DNA of 64,000 bases from JAENVU01 sp031422675 (GTDB lineage Bacteria; Actinomycetota; Acidimicrobiia; IMCC26256; JAENVU01): contig JANPMG010000169.1 in NCBI GenBank assembly GCA_031422675.1, positions 1-64,000 on the forward strand. The letters are read 5' to 3'. A model generated the notes under the pieces. It did not search any database, was not told the DNA's origin, and saw only the letters and a list, made by a program, of their open reading frames with translations. Of this stretch, positions 24,437-32,753 are shown one piece after another; within the stretch, counting starts at the first letter, position 1; each line of letters begins with the position of its first letter. Made by a program: the position numbers and the translations under genes.

Positions 24437-25222
24437 ATGACCGGCGACGTCCTCATCGGCGCGGCCGTCGCGATAGTCGGCCTCATGCTCGGCACATGGC
24501 TGTTGAGCTTGGTCTGGAGCGACGCGTCGATCGTGGACCCGGTGTGGCCACTCGGTTTCGTCATCGTGGTCTGGGTGACGCGATTGATTGCCGACGGCAA
24601 CGACGCGCGCCAGTGGCTACTCGTCGCCATGGTGACGCTGTGGGGGCTGCGGCTCTCGGGCTATCTCGCGGCGCGGAAGCGGGGCGCGCCCGAGGACTTC
24701 CGGTACCAGGCGATGCGCCGCCACTACGGCCCGCGCTTCGGGATCGTCAGCCTCGTCACCGTCTTCGCGCTCCAGGGCGGGCTGATGTGGGTGGTGTCAC
24801 TGCCTGCCACGCTCGGACAGGTGCGAGCGGAGCCGGACCTTGGCGCGCTGGCCATCCTCGGTGCACTGATCTGGCTGCTCGGATTCACTTTCGAGACCGT
24901 GGGTGACGCGCAGCTGGCCCGCTTCAAAGCGCGCCCCGACAGCGCGGGTCAGGTGATGGACCAGGGCCTCTGGCGCTATACCCGCCACCCCAACTATTTC
25001 GGTGATGCGTGCGTGTGGTGGGGTGTCGCGTTGGTCGCCGCCGAGACCGGTCTCGGTGCGATCGGCATCCTCGGCGCGTTGGTCATGACGGTGTTGCTCG
25101 TGCGGGTGTCCGGGGTACCGATGCTCGAACGCACGATGGCCAAGCGCCGCCCCGGGTACGCCGAGTACGTCGCCCGTACCAGTGCATTCATCCCGCGCCC
25201 GCCCAAGCCAGGCTCCGCCTGA
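24437..25222 (+). CDS. DUF1295-family integral membrane protein
   Basis: The 261-residue protein has about six transmembrane helices. Its C-terminal half carries GLWRYTRHPNYFGDACVWWG and ends with RRPGYAEYVARTSAFIPRPP, the signature of DUF1295/isoprenylcysteine-methyltransferase-like and steroid-reductase-like proteins. Related proteins reduce or methylate lipids, but the reaction is not established for this family. The start is ATG 24437; the preceding frame is repeat-derived. It ends one base before the next small membrane gene, so they are co-transcribed. Confidence 0.85.
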   Translation: MTGDVLIGAAVAIVGLMLGTWLLSLVWSDASIVDPVWPLGFVIVVWVTRLIADGNDARQWLLVAMVTLWGLRLSGYLAARKRGAPEDFRYQAMRRHYGPRFGIVSLVTVFALQGGLMWVVSLPATLGQVRAEPDLGALAILGALIWLLGFTFETVGDAQLARFKARPDSAGQVMDQGLWRYTRHPNYFGDACVWWGVALVAAETGLGAIGILGALVMTVLLVRVSGVPMLERTMAKRRPGYAEYVARTSAFIPRPPKPGSA

Positions 25223-25223
25223 C

Positions 25224-25481
25224 ATGGCCATCGTCCGCATCGCCTTGTTCGCGTTCGGGTACCCGGTATCGATCCTGGTCATCGCGCGCTTCGTCCCCGT
25301 CGTGCGGGAACGACGGCTTCGGTGGATCGTCTGGCATCAGGGCGCAGTCGGCGCAATCGTGCTCGGGTATGTCCTCTCCTCCGACTGGCGCGCCGTCGCG
25401 ATCAACGGCACCTGGTTCGTCGTCGCGGCGACCTGGTACGTGCTCGGTGGCCGAGGGACGGTTCGCGCCAAGACGAAATGA
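25224..25481 (+). CDS. Small three-helix membrane protein
   Basis: This 85-residue protein has three hydrophobic segments (IALFAFGYPVSILVIARFV, VGAIVLGYVLSS, VAINGTWFVVAATWYVLGG) and a basic tail. No family with known function is recognised. It starts one base after the DUF1295 stop, so it may act with that protein. Confidence 0.7.
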   Translation: MAIVRIALFAFGYPVSILVIARFVPVVRERRLRWIVWHQGAVGAIVLGYVLSSDWRAVAINGTWFVVAATWYVLGGRGTVRAKTK

Positions 25482-25498
25482 CCCGCGCTCGAACCGAT

Positions 25499-25747
25499 TC
25501 AGCCGCCGCTCACGGGTGGGAGCACCGCAACTTCACTCCCGTCGGCCAGGACGGTCGCGTCGCCCTCGCGCGGCTCCTCACCGTCGACCCAGACCCGCGC
25601 GGTATCGAGGACGGCGGCGAAGTCCGCGCCGAAGCGAGCGCGCGCGGCGTCGAGCACGTCCCCGACGGTGTTGGCCTCGACACTGACCGCGGCACACCCG
25701 GCGGCCTCACGAGCGGCGGCGAACAGTCGCAACGAAACCGTCGCCAT
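25499..25747 (-). CDS. MoaD/ThiS-family sulfur carrier protein
   Basis: The 82-residue beta-grasp protein ends in the diglycine PPVSGG that is thiocarboxylated in MoaD and ThiS. The N-terminal SLRLFAAAREAAGC matches MoaD more than ThiS, so a role as the small subunit of molybdopterin synthase is likely. No other molybdopterin genes are in the window. The gene is convergent with the three-helix membrane gene and lies 52 bases downstream of the MaoC-like gene stop, separated by a repeat. Confidence 0.85.
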   Translation of the reverse strand: MATVSLRLFAAAREAAGCAAVSVEANTVGDVLDAARARFGADFAAVLDTARVWVDGEEPREGDATVLADGSEVAVLPPVSGG

Positions 25748-25760
25748 CTCGTTCGCCTGC

Positions 25761-25808
25761 GATCCAGCCCGAGATCCAGCCCGCGATCTAGTCCGCTATC
25801 TAGTCCGC
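25761..25808. repeat. 12-bp tandem repeat at the 3' end of the MaoC-like gene
   Basis: Four units of GATCCAGCCCGA-type sequence (starts 25761, 25773, 25785, 25797) vary at a few positions. The third and fourth read GATCTAGTCCGC and TATCTAGTCCGC. The repeat spans the stop codon of the MaoC-like gene (25800-25802) and may have extended or shortened its C-terminus. Confidence 0.85.
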
Positions 25809-26837
25809 GATCTCCACGAGGCCGTCCTTGATCACGACATCACCGTCGCCGTTGCGGGTCTCGAACCCGAAGACCGGGTGACCGTCGTTCTCGCCCGTGG
25901 CCCAGAACGTGGTGGTGATCTCCTGACCCGGAAGCACGGGCCGTGAGAAGCGCACGGCCAGGCGGCGCAACCGGGTGGAGTCGCCCTCGCACAGCTCGGT
26001 CACCGCGGCCACCGACGTGAACGCCATCGTGCAGAGACCGTGGATGATGATCCCCGGTAGACCGACGGACTTCGCGATCTCCGCGTCGAGATGGATCGGC
26101 ATCGTGTCACCGGACGCCTCGGCGTAGCGGTAGGTCTGGTCCGTATCGAGCTGCTGGGTCACGGTCGCCACCGGTCCCGCGGTCTTGGCGTTGCCGTCGA
26201 GCTTGTGGGGCGGGGCTTCTTCGCCCGCTCCGTCGCCGTCACTGACGCCCCGGAAGAACGAGGTCATGTACTGCTCGACCACGAGCGCGCCGGACTCGTC
26301 ATGGGTCTCGACCTTCACGACCACCGACGTGCCGTTGGGCTTGACGTGCACACCGATCGGTGCGGCCTTCGATCGCAGCACCGAACCGGGGACGATCGGC
26401 TGATGGAAACGCATGTCCTGCTCACCGTGGACGACGAGCATCAGCACTTCGGGCGGAACGATGCCCGCCATCGCCCCGGCCATCGTGTCCCAGATCGGGA
26501 CGACCGCGAAAACCGGCGGCGCGATCTCACCGGCGACGTGGGCAGGGATCGGGTCGTTCGTGGCCGCGGCGTACGCCTTCGCGCGATCGGCCTCGACCTT
26601 GAACTCAGGTCCCTCCGTCCATTGACCCAGTCGATCGATTCCGAAACCCATCGCATGCTCCTCGCTCGGTTGCGGGCCGGACGGTTGCGGGCCGGACTGT
26701 AGCGGGCCGGAATCCTCGCCCGCCTCGATCCGCTCCACCGCCCGTTCGATGTCGGCGAGCTCCGATTCGAGCGAGTCGAGCACGCTCAGATCGGTTGGCT
26801 CCGGGGTGTCATCGGCTGACGCGCCTGCGCTGTCCAT
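25800..26837 (-). CDS. MaoC-like double-hotdog dehydratase with extra N-terminal segment
   Basis: From about residue 65 onward the protein (283 residues if started at ATG 26651) has two hotdog domains. The second contains the hydratase-type block YAEASGDTMPIHLD and LPGIIIHGLCTMAF, with the Asp and His of enoyl-CoA hydratase 2/MaoC. It would hydrate an enoyl-CoA or ACP thioester. The first ~62 residues include LDSLESELADIERAVERIEAGE, which looks like the helical start of a TraR/DksA-type protein without its zinc finger. A repeat encoding SGPQPSGPQPS follows. A strong GAGGAG site six bases before ATG 26651 suggests an internal or the only start. Confidence 0.8.
   Translation of the reverse strand: MDSAGASADDTPEPTDLSVLDSLESELADIERAVERIEAGEDSGPLQSGPQPSGPQPSEEHAMGFGIDRLGQWTEGPEFKVEADRAKAYAAATNDPIPAHVAGEIAPPVFAVVPIWDTMAGAMAGIVPPEVLMLVVHGEQDMRFHQPIVPGSVLRSKAAPIGVHVKPNGTSVVVKVETHDESGALVVEQYMTSFFRGVSDGDGAGEEAPPHKLDGNAKTAGPVATVTQQLDTDQTYRYAEASGDTMPIHLDAEIAKSVGLPGIIIHGLCTMAFTSVAAVTELCEGDSTRLRRLAVRFSRPVLPGQEITTTFWATGENDGHPVFGFETRNGDGDVVIKDGLVEIAD
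26668..26712. repeat. 15-bp tandem repeat in the MaoC-like gene leader
   Basis: Two identical units of GGTTGCGGGCCGGAC (26668-26682 and 26683-26697) and a diverged third (26698-26712) encode a Ser-Gly-Pro-Gln-Pro linker on the minus strand. They separate the DksA-like segment from the hotdog domains. Confidence 0.85.
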
Positions 26838-26862
26838 CGCGGCGACGATAGTGGCGCCTCGA

Positions 26863-27468
26863 TTATCGGGCCTGCAACTCGAGCAGCTCGGCGGCCTCGT
26901 CCAGCGCACCGACGATCCGGTTTAGTCGCTCGGCGGGGTCGTCCTCGCGCAGGACCTCGAGCACGTCCATCGGACCGATCGGCGCCATCGCGATCGCGTC
27001 CCAACCGGCCTGGATCGGATCGTCCGCCAGCACGATCTCGCCGTCCACCTCGGCACCGAGGGCGCGGGCCGCGGCGACGACCCGGGCCATGCCGGCGACC
27101 ACCTGCTCCCGTCGAGCCAGTGCGTCGGCACCCGCCGCCGGGTCGACGAGCACCTCGACCTCGGCACGCGGGAACGGCGCATCCGCCAGCCAGGCCGTCA
27201 CCCGGCAGCGGGCGGTACCGACGCAGGTCAACGCATACCGACCGTCGGGAAACTCCGCCATCTCGACGATTCGGGCCACCGTTCCCACGTCGAATCGGAT
27301 GTCATCACCCCCGACCTCGGAACCGCGCTCGATGAGGACCACACCAAACGAGCGGTCGCCGGCGAGACACGCATCGACCAGGGCGCGGTAGCGCGGCTCG
27401 AAGACGTGAAGCGGCAACATCTGACCTGGGACCAGCGCCGTACCGAGTGGGAACATCGGGAGCTCCAT
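26863..27468 (-). CDS. Lon-protease substrate-binding (LAN) domain protein
   Basis: The 201-residue protein begins ELPMFPLGTALVPGQMLPLH and continues VFEPRYRALVDACLAGDRSF, the hallmark of the Lon N-terminal substrate-binding domain found as a stand-alone protein. No ATPase or protease domain follows. A role in protein quality control is assumed but unproven for stand-alone members. The start is ATG 27468, overlapping the stop of the upstream gene as TGATG. A GTG at 27477 is an alternative. Confidence 0.87.
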   Translation of the reverse strand: MELPMFPLGTALVPGQMLPLHVFEPRYRALVDACLAGDRSFGVVLIERGSEVGGDDIRFDVGTVARIVEMAEFPDGRYALTCVGTARCRVTAWLADAPFPRAEVEVLVDPAAGADALARREQVVAGMARVVAAARALGAEVDGEIVLADDPIQAGWDAIAMAPIGPMDVLEVLREDDPAERLNRIVGALDEAAELLELQAR

Positions 27469-28301
27469 CAGTTGCACCGCGATCGGTAGGCGATGGCTTG
27501 TTGCTCGAACGCGTCCCGAGTTGCAGACGAACTCGTGCTGGCCAGCGCGTCGAGCACTGCGGCGGCCTCACCGAATGCACCAACCGATGCCAGCACCTCG
27601 GCGGTGCTGCGGCGCGCGTCGACCGGAAGCTCTGGGAACGCGAGCCGCAGCTGCGCGGCCCATCGCGCGTCCGGCGAGCGCCGGGTGGCGTAGGTGTGGG
27701 CGAGGTTGGTCACCATGCGCAGCAGGATCAGCCGCGTCGGCGTGGGCGCGAGCATCGACCCGTCGAACTGCGCCCGGTCACCGAACTGAGCTCGGAACCG
27801 CGCCCGACACGCGTCGCGATCGAGGACCGCACCGGCGTGGAACGGATCGATGAACTCGGTGGCGACGTCACCCGGCGGTGGTGGCGGACCGACCCCGACG
27901 ATGAAGTGGCCGGGCATCCCCACGCCGTGGAGCACCACACCGATCCGGCGGCCGACCTCGATCATCAGCACGCTCAACGTGATCGGAAGGCCGAGGCGTC
28001 GATCCATCACGTCGGGGAGGAAGGAGTTGCGCGGATCGCCGTAGTCGTTCGTGTTGCCCGCGAAGGACCAGTCGACGAACAGAATCCGCGCCAGCCCGGC
28101 GGCCGTTCGCGCGTCGGGGCGGTCGAGCGCGTTCCCGGCGAGCTCGTCCAATCGAGCGAGGCCCGCGTCGACGTCGGTGCCGGTGACAGTAGAGGTCTCA
28201 GTGGCCGTGGCGGCGATCAGCAGCGCGCCTTCATCGAGCGGTGGATCGGAATCGGGATCAGCCACCAACGATCGGAATCGCGCCGCCGCGTCGGCATCCA
28301 T
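27468..28301 (-). CDS. SirB1 / transglutaminase-like family protein
   Basis: The 277-residue protein contains NSFLPDVMDRRLGLPITLSV and GVGMPGHFIVG, characteristic of the SirB1/transglutaminase-core-2 family, with the histidine of GHF in place but no clear catalytic cysteine. A C-terminal TPR-like region (FPELPVDARRSTAEVLASVG) is also typical. The function is unknown. It is coupled to the downstream LAN-domain gene and divergent from the Fur-family gene. Confidence 0.85.
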   Translation of the reverse strand: MDADAAARFRSLVADPDSDPPLDEGALLIAATATETSTVTGTDVDAGLARLDELAGNALDRPDARTAAGLARILFVDWSFAGNTNDYGDPRNSFLPDVMDRRLGLPITLSVLMIEVGRRIGVVLHGVGMPGHFIVGVGPPPPPGDVATEFIDPFHAGAVLDRDACRARFRAQFGDRAQFDGSMLAPTPTRLILLRMVTNLAHTYATRRSPDARWAAQLRLAFPELPVDARRSTAEVLASVGAFGEAAAVLDALASTSSSATRDAFEQQAIAYRSRCN

Positions 28302-28358
28302 GTCATCGATCGTAGGACCACGCCGCCAGTCGGACTTCGGTCACGTACGCTCGGCCCC

Positions 28359-28808
28359 GTGCCGCCGACGCCTGCCGACCACGAGCTGCGCGACACCGTC
28401 GCCCGCCGACTCCGAACCGACGGCCAGCGCGTGACGGCGGCCCGGGCCGCGCTCGTCGACGTACTCGCCCGTGCCGATCGCCCGCTCACGATCCCCGAGA
28501 TCCAGGGTCACGCGCCCGCGTTGGCGACGAGTTCCGCGTACCGCAATCTGTCCGTGCTGGAAGCGGCCGGGGTCGTGCACCGGATCGTCACCAACACCGA
28601 TCACGCTCGATACGAACTCGCCGAGGATCTCACCGGCCACCACCACCACCTGATCTGTTCAGGGTGCGGTGCCGTCGAGGATGTTCCCGCGTCCGGTCGG
28701 TTGGAGGAGTCGGTGAAGAAAGCAGCCGACGAGATCGCGCGACGGACCGGGTTCCGGACCCAACATCACCGCGTCGACCTCGTCGGCCTCTGTCACCGCT
28801 GCGGCTAG
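28359..28808 (+). CDS. Fur-family metal-responsive regulator
   Basis: A 149-residue Fur-type protein: an N-terminal winged helix (RRLRTDGQRVTAARAALVDV, IPEIQGHAPALATSSAYRNL), the hinge, and a metal-binding HHHHLICSGCG with a second CxxC in GLCHRCG. The His/Cys set fits zinc-dependent Fur or Zur proteins. It starts at GTG 28359. The znu transporter about 5 kb away has two Zur-like boxes, so this gene is the best candidate for their regulator, but it could also respond to iron or peroxide. Confidence 0.9.
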   Translation: MPPTPADHELRDTVARRLRTDGQRVTAARAALVDVLARADRPLTIPEIQGHAPALATSSAYRNLSVLEAAGVVHRIVTNTDHARYELAEDLTGHHHHLICSGCGAVEDVPASGRLEESVKKAADEIARRTGFRTQHHRVDLVGLCHRCG

Positions 28809-28842
28809 CGACGCACGCCGGCAGGCCCGTTCGACCCGCGCG

Positions 28843-29478
28843 TCACGGCTTGCTGCGTCGGAACATCACCACGCCGGCACCGACCAGCACGAGGGACGCG
28901 GCCACGATGCCGATGATCAGCCCGGCGGAGCTGCTGTCGTCGGACTTCTTGGCCGCCGTGGTGACCGGCACCTTGGTCTCCGTGCTGGTCTCGGGCGTCT
29001 GGTTTTCCGTTCCCGCAATCTCGAGCACGGGCGCCGGGAACTCGGCGCTCTCCCCCTCCTGGACCCATCGGAAGATCTCTCCGTCATCGCAGGTATCGAT
29101 CGCCTTGAACTGCAGTGAGGATTGGCCCGACACCGGCCCGATCACGAGTGGGAAGGTCGCGTCTCCTGTCGCAGTGCCGTCGTTGGTCCAGGTGATGCTC
29201 GCAATGGCCTGAGTGGCCCCTTTCATCGTGACCGCGTTCGTCCAACCGGTGACCACGGCGGGAGTTGCGACCGTCAGGTCCGGTGACTCCGGGAAGAAGA
29301 GTTCAACCTTCTTCAGTTCCTCCTGACACTCGTTCTCGGAGATCACCGTCGTGGCCACGAGGCCGTCGGATCCCGGAGCCGCGTCCGACGCGATCTCGAT
29401 GTGGGCGCCGGCCACCGCGGGGACCGCGAACAGTGCCGCGGTGATGATCGTGGCGGCGAACGCCAGCTTGCGTTTCAT
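28843..29478 (-). CDS. YcnI-like copper-associated membrane protein (DUF1775)
   Basis: The 211-residue protein has a signal peptide ending VAGA-HIEI, so the mature protein starts with a histidine, as in YcnI proteins where that residue binds copper. The extracellular domain matches DUF1775 (ENECQEELKKVELFFPESPD; then GWTNAV). A C-terminal Thr/Ser-rich stalk and a helix (AGLIIGIVAASLVLVGAGVV) anchor it. The start is ATG 29478 with AGGAGG 9-14 bases upstream. It follows copCD on the same strand with a 56-base gap, a usual pairing in Actinobacteria. Confidence 0.9.
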   Translation of the reverse strand: MKRKLAFAATIITAALFAVPAVAGAHIEIASDAAPGSDGLVATTVISENECQEELKKVELFFPESPDLTVATPAVVTGWTNAVTMKGATQAIASITWTNDGTATGDATFPLVIGPVSGQSSLQFKAIDTCDDGEIFRWVQEGESAEFPAPVLEIAGTENQTPETSTETKVPVTTAAKKSDDSSSAGLIIGIVAASLVLVGAGVVMFRRSKP

Positions 29479-29534
29479 ATTCGGTGTGCCTCCTGGTAGG
29501 GGGTTGAAGAGCTTGGCTGCGCGCCCGACCGGGC

Positions 29535-31454
29535 TCAGGATCCGCGGACGGTGAACATCGTCGAGCCGGTCACCGACTCGACATCGGTGACGAACGCGGT
29601 CAGTGTGAGCTTCCACTCACCCGGGAACGGGATACGGAAGTCCTGGCCGAGGTAGATGCCGGGCGCGTCGGGCCTCAGGGTGATCTCGATGGGCGGGATG
29701 TCCCGCGCCGGCATCGCCAAGGTCGCGGTGATCTCGACCACGCTGCGCGGGGCGCCGTCGCGACCCACCACCGTGATGTGGACGAAGTTCGGCCGCAACG
29801 ACGATGCCGGATCGAGATGCACCTGGAAGGCGGCCTGGCCGGCCGACACCACGGTTTGCAGCGGACCACCCACCGCCATTGAACGGGGTGGGGACGTGTT
29901 GACCAACATCGACGTGAAGGCGAGCACCACTGCGCCGAAAATCAGTTCGCCCCGGACACTCCGACGCAGGTGCACGTGCCGGCCGCCCGGCAGGTCCCCC
30001 GCGCCACCGCCGGCTCCATCGTCGGCTCCACCGTCGGCTCGTGGCGGCGCCGGTTCGTCCCGCACCAGCACGCCGACCCCCGCAGCCCCGACCCCCGCGA
30101 CCCCGACCCCCGCGGCCCCGAGCGCAGCATCGGTCCCGCCGACGGTACGCGACCCGATCGTGGATTCGCCGCCGTCGCCACCGCTCGCGCCCGAGGCGGC
30201 GGTCGACACCTCCGTCGCGGGGTTCCCGAAGACGCCCATTCCCCGTCCGTGCACGAGGCGTCGACTCCAGGCTGCGATCAACAAGACCACCGCGAACGCG
30301 ACGAGCTTGGCGATCAATATGCGGCCGTAGTTCGAGTCCCAGAGCGCGCTGATCGGTTCGAGCTGGCGAATCGACTGGACCGTGCCGGTGAGGACGAGCA
30401 GGACGACGGCACCCAGAGCCAGGCCCGAGAACCGTTCGGCCACTCGCGCGTAGGCGTGATCGTCGGTCCGGGCGATCGCCAGCATCACGAGGCCTCCGAG
30501 CCAGACCGCCATTCCGAGCACGTGAAGCATGTCGGCCGGCAACGCCACGGCCGTCCACCGTCCCGTCGACGCATGCCCCGCGAATCCGGGCGTGGCGGCG
30601 AGCACCACGCCGGTGAGTCCCGCCACACCGAACCACCATCTCGGCAACGGACCGCGGTGTCGGACCATCATCCGCAGGAGGAGCCCGGCCACCACCAGCA
30701 GGGCGAGGCGCAGGATCCACACCTTGCCGAATCGGGTATCCCAGACCCCAGAGATCTGATCGGACGAGAACAGCGCACCGAACCCTTGCCCCGACGTGTA
30801 CGGACCCTGCAACAAGAAGCCCGCCGCGGTGGACACTCCGGTGAGCACGAGCGACCCGAGCAGCAACTGTCGGACTCGCAGCGCACGGCGCCCCTCGGGC
30901 CAGAGGTATGCGGCGAACCACCCGCCGCCGAGGAGCAGCGCCAGCCCGGTGAACACACCGAAGCGCATGACCCCGAACAGCACACCGACCGTCGGGTCGC
31001 CGGCCTCGCCGTCACGAGCCGTGGCCGTGAGGTCGCGAGCAGCTTGGCCGGCGGCATTGGCGCCGAACCCGAAGGTGAACGCGCCCTGGATTGGGTGCGA
31101 ATCCCCCGAGATCGCCCGCCACGCCACCGTGTACAGACCCTGGTCCAACTTCGGGACCGAGGCGCGCACCACACGCTCCTGCCCGCCCGGGTGCACGGCC
31201 CGCCCGGTCGTGACCGACTCTCCGCGCCCGTCCAGCAGCTGGATGGCGTCCGGGCGTACGTCAACCGTCTCGGTGAACTCGAGCGTGATGGACCTCGGCG
31301 ACACCGAGACGTTCGCCTGCGGTGCCGGGTCGGAACCCGAGAGGACGGCGTGGGCGGACGCCGGCGCCGCCAGGACGACGAGGACAGTGGCCGAGACGGC
31401 AACGAAGACCCCGATCCTTCGCAGCTGCCGAGCCCGGAGCCGGGGCGGCCTCAT
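29535..31454 (-). CDS. Fused CopC-CopD copper-resistance/uptake protein
   Basis: The 639-residue fusion has a signal peptide, then a CopC domain starting with the mature histidine of HAVLSGSDPAPQANV and containing GDSHPIQGAFTF, a likely Cu(II) site. An eight-helix CopD domain (about residues 170-430) follows, then a low-complexity Gly/Ala/Val linker and a C-terminal beta domain (about residues 510-639). It would bind copper outside and move it across the membrane. The repeat-rich linker differs from the rest in composition. It is preceded by the zinc-finger membrane gene, overlapping by four bases, and followed by YcnI. Confidence 0.92.
   Translation of the reverse strand: MRPPRLRARQLRRIGVFVAVSATVLVVLAAPASAHAVLSGSDPAPQANVSVSPRSITLEFTETVDVRPDAIQLLDGRGESVTTGRAVHPGGQERVVRASVPKLDQGLYTVAWRAISGDSHPIQGAFTFGFGANAAGQAARDLTATARDGEAGDPTVGVLFGVMRFGVFTGLALLLGGGWFAAYLWPEGRRALRVRQLLLGSLVLTGVSTAAGFLLQGPYTSGQGFGALFSSDQISGVWDTRFGKVWILRLALLVVAGLLLRMMVRHRGPLPRWWFGVAGLTGVVLAATPGFAGHASTGRWTAVALPADMLHVLGMAVWLGGLVMLAIARTDDHAYARVAERFSGLALGAVVLLVLTGTVQSIRQLEPISALWDSNYGRILIAKLVAFAVVLLIAAWSRRLVHGRGMGVFGNPATEVSTAASGASGGDGGESTIGSRTVGGTDAALGAAGVGVAGVGAAGVGVLVRDEPAPPRADGGADDGAGGGAGDLPGGRHVHLRRSVRGELIFGAVVLAFTSMLVNTSPPRSMAVGGPLQTVVSAGQAAFQVHLDPASSLRPNFVHITVVGRDGAPRSVVEITATLAMPARDIPPIEITLRPDAPGIYLGQDFRIPFPGEWKLTLTAFVTDVESVTGSTMFTVRGS
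30074..30118. repeat. 15-bp tandem repeat in the CopCD linker
   Basis: Three units of CGACCCCCGCAGCCC-type sequence (30074-30088, 30089-30103, 30104-30118; two differing positions) encode the GVGAAGVGVAGVG-like linker on the minus strand. Their length is a multiple of three, so the frame is kept. Confidence 0.85.
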
Positions 31455-32071
31455 CGCAGCACCGGCTGGCGCTTGGATGTGTCCTCGGAACCCGCACCGG
31501 TATGGGCGAGGAGCCACACCACTCCGAGCGCAATCACATTGAAGCCGTGCGCGATCGCCGACCCCGGGACGGGACGTCCGCCGATGAGATCGTCGATACA
31601 ACTCCAGACCAGTCCCGCCACCAGGACCGCGAGCATCGGGAGCAACGCCCGGGCGCGCGCCGGCCGCCACGCAACGAAGAGCAGTCCGATGGCCATGGCG
31701 GCGGTGAACACACCGACGTGCCGCGCGTAATGGCCGTGCATCTCGTCTCCGTTCCCGATCAGCAGTGGGATCGCGCCGACGATCTGCACCAACGCAACGA
31801 AGAACGCCACCCGTTGGAGCGAGCGAGTCCGGTCTTCCTTGCCGAATGGTGACGGCCGCGGCGTCAAAACGGCGCGGATGGCCTCGGTCCGGTCCACCTC
31901 AGTGGCCGCGGGCGCGACTCGCAACGTCCGGTGGAACTCGGCTGCGTCAGCGGCCCAACCGCGACAATCCACACAGCCCTCGAGGTGACGGTCCACCACG
32001 AGCACTGGCAGGCCCATGTCCTCATCGTCGAGCCGCGCCGAGAGGGCGAATCTGATCTGTGTGCAGTCCAT
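31451..32071 (-). CDS. Zinc-finger (zf-HC2) membrane protein, probable anti-sigma factor
   Basis: The 206-residue protein begins with a short domain (CTQIRFALSARLDDED, then HLEGCVDCRGWA) that has the His-x3-Cys-x2-Cys of zinc-binding anti-sigma factors. Four transmembrane helices follow. It is divergent from an ECF sigma gene 60 bases away, whose likely partner it is, and it overlaps copCD by four bases. The multi-helix C-terminal part is unlike the single-helix RskA type, so sensing may occur in the membrane. It starts at ATG 32071; a candidate promoter implies a nearly leaderless transcript. Confidence 0.78.
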   Translation of the reverse strand: MDCTQIRFALSARLDDEDMGLPVLVVDRHLEGCVDCRGWAADAAEFHRTLRVAPAATEVDRTEAIRAVLTPRPSPFGKEDRTRSLQRVAFFVALVQIVGAIPLLIGNGDEMHGHYARHVGVFTAAMAIGLLFVAWRPARARALLPMLAVLVAGLVWSCIDDLIGGRPVPGSAIAHGFNVIALGVVWLLAHTGAGSEDTSKRQPVLR

Positions 32072-32078
32072 GAAGAGG

Positions 32079-32107
32079 TAGTCGCTGCTCGCGCCGAAAA
32101 AGTTCCC
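32079..32107 (-). promoter_or_regulatory. Candidate ECF-type promoter for the anti-sigma/copCD operon
   Basis: On the minus strand GGGAAC (32107-32102), a 17-base spacer and CGACTA (32084-32079) resemble the GGAAC/CGT-type promoters read by ECF sigma factors. The -10 ends seven bases before the ATG, so the message would be leaderless. The match suggests control by the divergent sigma factor. Confidence 0.45.
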
Positions 32108-32139
32108 GACCCGGTGCGAAACCTCGAGGAGTGCGCCTA

Positions 32140-32691
32140 ATGGCCCAGTACCCACCGATCCCACTAACCTGCGCCGCCGTGGACCGCCTGACCAACGCCT
32201 TCTTGCTCGCTCGTAACGGCGACGACGATGCGTTGACCACCGCGATCCGGGCCGGTCAGGCCGAAGTGACCCGCTTTCTGCGGCCGCTCGTCCACCCCAA
32301 CGAGCTCGACGACGTGGTCCAGGAGACCTTCGTGCGCGCCTACCGCGCCCTGCCGCGCTTTCGTGGGGACGCCTCCGGACGCACCTGGTTGCTCGCCATT
32401 GCGCGCTGCGCCGCGGCCGACGCGACCCGCCGCCAGATCCGTGACCGGCGGACGGATCGATACGCCGGGCCGGCGGCGGCACCTCCGGCCGACGGCGCCC
32501 ACGCGTTACGCGCGTTGATCGACGGACTCGAACCCGACCGCCGAGAAGCCTTCGTCCTGACCCAGATCGTGGGCTGTTCGTACGCGGAGACCGCCGAGAT
32601 CTGCGGCGTCAGGATCGGCACCATTCGGTCCCGCGTCGGGCGGGCCCGTGACCAACTCCTCCAGCAGGTTCGAGCGTCCCGGAGCGCGTGA
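32140..32691 (+). CDS. ECF RNA polymerase sigma factor
   Basis: The 183-residue protein has region 2 (LDDVVQETFVRAYRALPRFR, RTWLLAIARCAAADATRRQI) and region 4 (LEPDRREAFVLTQIVGCSYA, VRIGTIRSRVGRARDQLLQQ) of the ECF group. ATG 32140 has GAGGAG eight bases upstream; GTG 32131 would be too close to it. It is divergent from the zinc-finger membrane protein and the copper genes, a layout suggesting it controls copper handling. The mycobacterial and corynebacterial SigC group is a possible relative, but I cannot confirm the subgroup. Confidence 0.92.
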   Translation: MAQYPPIPLTCAAVDRLTNAFLLARNGDDDALTTAIRAGQAEVTRFLRPLVHPNELDDVVQETFVRAYRALPRFRGDASGRTWLLAIARCAAADATRRQIRDRRTDRYAGPAAAPPADGAHALRALIDGLEPDRREAFVLTQIVGCSYAETAEICGVRIGTIRSRVGRARDQLLQQVRASRSA

Positions 32692-32753
32692 GTTCGCACG
32701 GCTCGCTGACGGGCCGCCGGCCTCATCGCTCGGCGAGCTGACAGGCTGTTCCG

